A stretch of DNA of 64,000 nucleotides from Diadema setosum (Eukaryota > Echinodermata > Echinoidea > Diadematoida > Diadematidae): positions 24,813,337 through 24,877,336 of the forward strand of contig CM067065.1 of the NCBI GenBank assembly GCA_033980235.1. Direction: 5' to 3'. A program made the position numbers and the translations under genes. Below the pieces are notes generated by a model, which searched no databases, had not been told where the DNA came from, and worked only from the letters and a program-made list of their open reading frames with translations. Positions 58,772 to 64,000 of this stretch are shown piece by piece (the stretch's first letter is position 1; the number at the start of each line of letters is the position of its first letter).

Positions 58772-61700
58772 GTGAGAATATGTGACTAGTTGCTTTAAGC
58801 GTGCAATTCGGTGAACGTCTAAGTCCTGAGTAATTCTGAGTAATTCTCATCTTTGTCCTGTCAAACTAACAACACACGTCCTCTTGGACACATGATATGA
58901 ACGAGTAATGAAAAAAAAAACGGAATACATTGTCATTGATATGTCTCGATGTGTGTGAACATTTTCAGCAATTGACTTGTATGCAGTGCAGGATTTAAAT
59001 AAGTTGGACGGACTCTCAAAAAAGAAACAACAACGTAAAAAAAAGTCTCAGATTACAGGCATTGATCAATTACGTTAGCGATGGAAGTTTGAATAATCTT
59101 GGATGGTATGATATCAAACATAAAATTCTTTTTATGCTTTACACGTTTATGAACTTAGGATATATTCGAGTAAAAAATAACGATAAGTGCTATGAACAAA
59201 AATACCAATCTAAAATCATGTTTTTAATTACCGGATTTAATTTTACTCAATATTGCCCACAGACATGACATGTTGTGTTAGAAATGTGCCATTTATTTAT
59301 TTTTTTTTATATGTATACATATTAAATAATTAATTTATTTATTCATTAGTTTATTTATCTTTTACCAAGGATCATATAGCCTTTCGATAAGTCTGTTGAT
59401 AGTGAAAGCATAATGCCCTATTTTGTGCTCTCAGCTATTTTGTATTCTTTGTATTTATTTCCATGTAAACAGTCAACAAAGGTAGACTTTTCTTTTAAGA
59501 TGGGGCCACAAAAAAAAAAATTAATAATAATGAGGTTAGATGGATTTACCAATAGTGCCCGTCCGTGCGCATGCACGTACATAATTATGCTAGCATGCCA
59601 ATGCTATTGGTGTTATCTCTTACAATATCAAGATTCAGCTTTATATGGAACAATGCATCGTTGTTTCTAACATCCTGTTGTACAGTTCCAATAGTGTCTT
59701 GCTTTTCGTTCTATTCCAATGCAGGTCTAAAAAGTACTACTTGATTACAATGCATAATGTGACAAACCTATTACTGATGCGGCAACTGATCTTTTGCATG
59801 AAACATGATTTAAAGCAAGAGCTACCAGTCATCAAGATGATGGGGATTGTTACCGAATTTCTTCCGATATGTTTAGAAAGTAAACCTTTGTATGTACCAA
59901 TGGTTTTTGCCGTTAAAATAATGATTATGTTGCCTAGGCCAAAATGTTAATAACTGATGACTGACAATGGTTAAAAATGTTAATAATGGTTAAAATGGTT
60001 AAGATGTTAATAACTGATGATTGACAAAAAATGAATGAATGAAATGAATTAATGAATGAACAACTTTTGATGAACTGGTCGATTACAAGAAGAATATAGG
60101 TTGCTGTTACTGTTGTCTGTTTTGATACATTTCTATCAATTCTTAATTCCACATATTTATCAATCGAATCCATTCTATAATAACCGACGCATGCACATTA
60201 AGGAATAGTTAATCACTTTACTTATCTTTCTTTCATCCCCTTTCGGTGTATCAATTTCAAAAGAAGTCGATTTCTTCACTGGAGGTTCATTTATGCATAC
60301 TTAGATATTCATTATGACTGATGATTTATCATTCTTCAGAAATTCATTTGTATTAACTAGTTCTTGTTACCCATGGATATAGACGAGGTTCCGCGACGTC
60401 AAATGACGCCTTGCCTGAGGGGCAAAAACTTATCGCGTTTGTATTGCTCTATAGCGCGCGGTTTTAGCGTATCGCGCCACACCCACACGATCAGCACTGC
60501 CTATCATGGGATGTGAGATGTAACGCTTACTCGCTAGGCCACGTGTATATGCCCCCAAAACGCAGGTGTTTTTTCCCCCTCAGCATGGTTTGATGACGTC
60601 ATTGGAACTTCCTCTATTCATCATCAATTATATTCTTGCAGATAATACCTGCTGAAGAGTCGGGCAATGGCATCGCGTCTCCTATCGACGTGGCAGAGAT
60701 GGTCCAAAAATGTGGCGACGTCAAAAGTGCGACGGAAGAAAACCTGGGCCTCATTAATGACACGCAACGCCAGGTGAGCACCCTCGTCCGCCAACCTCGC
60801 GCTCGTCGCGTGGAGGCGCCCTACTGCTCTGACGTCATCGACGCGCAGGGCGAAGAAGGGAGACCGTTAGACTGTGATGACGCGCTCAGCAGAGGGTTCA
60901 ACGTTAGCGGTCGCTATGTGATAGACCCCCTTGACGGTGGAGACCCGTTTGTGGTGTACTGCGATATGGACACAGATGGAGGTGGATGGACGGTAAGATT
61001 ATCGTACACAATGTCTGCACAGTTGCTTTCGGAGCCCCGGTCCGTATTTATTGGCGGATCCAGGTGAGGGCTCATCGGGTGCCCCCTTTATGTCTTGTTA
61101 ACACAAAAGAAATAAAAAGAAAAAAAATGCGGGGGGGGGGGGATATGCCCTTCCCTTTAATTTTGCAAAGCCACCTCCCCCCCCCCCCCCCCCCTTCCCC
61201 TTCAAAATTGTTGGATCCGTCCCTGGTATTCTTGAAGGTAATTTCAATTTCAGTCATGGTTTCAGTTCACGGCAGTGGACTTAAGTGAGCGTGAAATGGG
61301 AGTACATTGTTAGACCCAAATGAGCGAAGCTTTGTGGTATCATTACCGGATGTCTTTCGGTGTACGCTATTTGTCACTCTCATAACACCGGAGAAATCTG
61401 AATAAACCGCGGACTAAATTTAAACCGCCTTCGTGATTACGGAACCTGAATGGGTACATGTCCTAAATTTATGACGATTTCAATATGAAGAGTTTGTTTG
61501 CAAAAACCGATAAGTCCATATTTTGCCAAATGGAGATACTTGCGATTAAAGGTCAAGAAAAATAAAGAATAATAAGAACACTTTTGCTTCTTTTGACCAT
61601 AACTTAAAAAATATACCTTTATATGTAGTGACCAATATACCATTTAAAGGGTATTATTTTGTACTTTATGACAGAGATCGTAATTCAAAATCTTCAAAAA

Positions 61701-62829
61701 TGGACTTATCGGTTTTTGCAAACAAACCCTTCATATCCTGTCGGTTCTTATTCAATTCATTTCAAATCAAATCTTATTTCATTTTTTTGAATACAGACAT
61801 TCTATTTCTTTGGTAACAGAGAATAAGGTTGCATAAGCAAAACAAAATAAACTTAGAAAAATATAACTGTGGAACCTTGAAGTAACAGTACATTGTCATG
61901 AGAACTGAAGTGATAAAGACGAAATAAAGAACGAACATTGGTTACTTTTATTGATTATAATCTCGAACAGCAATAACAATACGTGAACATTGGTTACCTT
62001 TATTGATTACATTCTCGAAATCGTCGATCAAAGGATGGTACATTATTACAAATAAAACTAGTAAAATCTTAGCATACGCAATTACGTGGTAATCAATGAC
62101 CAAAACCCGTAGCCCCTTAAAACGTACACATTTCAAGGTTTGCTTGCATCCTACTTGCGATGCATATTATACAACAGTGATGTGAATATGTAATACTTAA
62201 CTTTCTCCACACACGTGGGATTCATGGGTGCCCCATGTTTTGTTTTGTTTTGTTTTTTTCTCGGCCTACCTGGGTACATTCGAAACCCACGCAGAGCTAG
62301 TCTGCGAATACTTGCATTGATGGGTACGATCATTGGTAGTGGTCGGCTGCCCATTCGAGATTTTCGTCTGTGTGTGTACTATATAGATATCAAAGTGATA
62401 AATCTACACACATTTTTTTTTTTTTTTAAATAGGAAATCTCGAATATACATGATCTGATCCCTCGCCATGAAAACCCACCCTACCGGGTCATCAAGAAAT
62501 TTGCAATTTCTACTCCGTGACTTTAATACGCAGAGTAGACTAAATAATATGCTCGTCTTTGTATCTGAAACAGGTGCTACAACGCAGAGAGAATGGCGAT
62601 GAGAATTTTGACCGCTCTTGGCTGGACTACAAGCACGGTTTTGGGAACCTGATGGGCGAGCACTGGCTGGGCTTGGAGAAAATGCATCGCATCTCCGCGT
62701 TCGCCGCCCTCAGAGTAGACTTGGAAGACTTCGAGGGCGCCAAGACGGCATCCACTTACGAACTGTTCTTCATGCGCGATGAGGCGCGCAACTACGAGAT
62801 TAACATGCGGAACCCCGCTGGAGGTGGAG
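58595..62829 (+). CDS. Secreted fibrinogen-related (FReD) protein 2, partial (runs off the right edge)
   Basis: Exons 58,595-58,771, 60,642-60,992 and 62,574-62,829; phases 0, 0 and 1 at the last donor, as in FReD gene 1. 261 residues are encoded in the window. Signal peptide at 4-19 (LFFLISFALLAVASLS), cap with CN..YP, helical region with Cys83 and a glycosylation site NDT at 98, an RARR site at 112-115, then FReD from ~121: CSDVID, DCDDALSRG, CDMDTDGGGWT-VLQRR, WLDYKHGFG and HWLGLEKM. The fourth exon (calcium site and C-terminus) is absent up to 64,000, so it lies further right or is lost. Same inferred role as gene 1. Confidence 0.9.
58772..60641. other. FReD gene 2 intron 1, no internal gene recognised
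   Basis: AT-rich. A frame at 59,725-59,950 (+) follows an acceptor-like TTCCAATGCAG and reads RSKKYYLITMHNVTNLLL, but has no recognised family or donor. GTTAATAACTGATGA.TGAC is repeated at 59,947 and 60,007. GC-rich sequence with TATCGCG motifs lies at 60,385-60,480. Confidence 0.5.
60642..60992 (+). CDS. FReD gene 2 exon 2: linker, RARR site and start of FReD
   Basis: Acceptor TATTCTTGCAG, donor ACG|GTAAGA. 117 codons. Shares CDMxTDxGGWT and DCxDALS with gene 1; the linker is diverged but keeps one Cys at the equivalent place. Confidence 0.93.
61178..61194. repeat. C-run in FReD gene 2 intron 2
   Basis: Seventeen C, with a G-run 40 bp upstream (61,131-61,142); together they could fold as a short hairpin. 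Confidence 0.85.
61486..61733. mobile_element. Inverted-repeat element, family 7, copy 3 (intronic)
   Basis: Ends TGAAGAGTTTGTTTGCAAAA and TTTGCAAACAAACCCTTCA, flanked by TA. 248 bp, within the intron between FReD gene 2 exons 2 and 3. Confidence 0.92.
61746..61935 (-). mobile_element. LINE 3'-end fragment (minus strand)
   Basis: From TTCAATTCATTTCAAATC onward it matches the LINE tail at 19,227-19,400, including TTTCTTTGGTAACAGAGAAT and TGTGGAACCTTG. Confidence 0.8.
61932..62025. repeat. Two-copy short tandem repeat (~53 bp)
   Basis: GAACATTGGTTAC(T/C)TTTATTGATTA followed by TCTCGAA occurs at 61,932 and 61,985. Confidence 0.8.
62574..62829 (+). CDS. FReD gene 2 exon 3: central FReD
   Basis: Acceptor TATCTGAAACAG, donor GGAG|GTACGT in phase 1. 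VLQRRENGDENFDRSW, YKHGFGNL, HWLGLEKM and DLEDFEGAK are visible. It ends GGGG, where gene 1 has GDAG. Confidence 0.93.
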
Positions 62830-64000
62830 GTACGTGATCCTCGGTCTAGTTCCACTCCTCTTCTCTCCTCTTCTAAGTTCGTCATTCGCTGCTTTTCGGT
62901 CGGCTTCTTCCTCTTCCTATTTTTCTTCTTTGTCCACTCTTTCATACAGCCTTCTCCTGACAATAGGGAGCTTTAGATTTTCGCGACGGGGACGTTCAGA
63001 GGAAAAAAAAAATTCTTAGCATGCGTATTATATTGCTTATCAAGCTCGACCTATTTTTATCTTGCGTCGTCTGAGTTTTCACAACGCCTCCTGGGCTATA
63101 TTTACGTCCGTTCAATTCACGACGAAGAGAGCTACTTGATGCACCGATCATATGGGGGCGCCATTTTATTTTCATAGATTGCGTCTCGGCGTAATCTAAA
63201 GCTACTTCAGCACGACGCAGTTAGAGAGGCGAAAGTCCAACGCACTCGTGGTCTCAAACTTCCGCGGCGCAAATCTGCAGCTTCCTGATAACTGTAAAAA
63301 CGAAGCATATGCTAGCGTACCTCATCCGCACTCGAAAAGTTAAATGGTAAATACAACACTTAAAATGTTGTCACTCACCTCGAAACTTTTGGTTAAATTA
63401 AACACTTAAAGTATGGTGAACGAGAGAGAAAAAAAAGGACGATATTCATAAACAAGGTGATTTATACATTTCTGGAAAGCTTAAGTCTCTAGGAATATGA
63501 ATAATCGACTTTCAGAGGGCAAAATGTCTCTAGAACGATGGATAGATGGTGATTCGAGACCCTTTTTTAGATCACCTGAACCCGATCTGACGGCGAAATT
63601 TTGGTGACCAAAATTATGACGTCACGAAATGAACGAATCAGCCCTGCGCTGATGCGCTGTGCTACGCACTCCATCCACTCAGTGGGATCCGTCTATGGAA
63701 GGCCGTTGCGGACATAATTCGTTTGGAGCATACGTATGGAAATGGGCATACGTATGCAACTGCCTTTAGCGAACGTTTGCTAACTGACCAATCGGCCAGT
63801 GTTGTTTAGCAAGCGTTTGCACGGTGCGATAACATACGTTTGCATTTTTTTTTTTCAGCAAACGTATGCCACTTTCATACGTATGCGCAGAATGCCAGTA
63901 CGGCTCAGTACTGCTCAGATCAGCTCAGTATGGCCAATAAAACTCAAGTTTAAAAGAATTGCGGTAAGTGCAAAAGTTTCAAAAAAAAATAAAAATTCCT
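62830..64000. other. FReD gene 2 intron 3 (incomplete), with CATACGTATG fold-back sequence
   Basis: No FReD exon 4 is seen. At 63,728-63,890 the palindromic motif CATACGTATG and relatives (CATACGTTTGC, AAACGTATG) occur five times, with CAGTTAGC-like inverted pieces between, suggesting a fold-back element. Confidence 0.6.

Noticed and set aside
59645..59950. 101-codon frame inside FReD gene 2 intron 1
   Set aside because: Has an acceptor-like TTCCAATGCAG before part of it, but no donor, no similarity to FReD or any family I recognise, and AT-rich codon use.
62577..62963. 128-codon minus-strand frame opposite FReD gene 2 exon 3
   Set aside because: Shadow of the real exon; the plus strand carries clear FReD motifs and splice sites.

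Overview
The window looks like nuclear DNA of a marine invertebrate, most probably an echinoderm or close relative. It is AT-rich and full of microsatellites, and contains decayed non-LTR retrotransposons and several families of short terminal-inverted-repeat elements. The genes are split by GT-AG introns, and the gene families present (secreted fibrinogen-domain proteins, a BRICHOS membrane protein) fit that group. The species assignment is inference; no rRNA, tRNA or species-specific marker is visible.

Layout. Positions 1-18,918 are a tandem array of a ~2.3 kb unit: eight complete units, a truncated ninth, and the tail of another unit at the left edge. Each unit holds two related ~0.8 kb monomers (A and B) plus a ~704 bp TA-flanked inverted-repeat element (C). 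18.9-33.2 kb is a graveyard of nested mobile elements: a minus-strand LINE split by a C-family element, a second minus-strand LINE split by a ~1 kb insert and by a plus-strand LINE, and two inverted copies of a ~500 bp inverted-repeat element around that nest. 33.2-37.8 kb is mostly non-coding and holds long hairpins, a transposon-type pseudogene broken by an inserted element, and a symmetric set of short motifs.

The genic part starts near 37.8-39.4 kb, all on the plus strand. (1) A type II membrane BRICHOS-type protein (exons at 39,368-44,805, probable start exon at 37,840) ends in a short basic tail with four evenly spaced cysteines. (2) A complete four-exon secreted fibrinogen-related (FReD) gene encoding 350 residues lies at 47,951-51,209. 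(3) A second FReD gene starts in 57-58.6 kb and runs off the right edge; it has two alternative or duplicated promoter-plus-signal-peptide exons (57,179 and 58,595) upstream of shared exons at 60,642 and 62,574. Its last exon is not in the window.

The two FReD genes have the same intron phases (0, 0, 1) and are tandem paralogues. FReD proteins are pathogen-recognition lectins in many invertebrates and some BRICHOS proproteins release antimicrobial peptides, so the 38-64 kb stretch may be an innate-immunity cluster. That joint role is inference. Splice sites were read by eye. Coordinates of coding exons are exact to the base as read; ends of repeats are approximate unless a target-site duplication is given.
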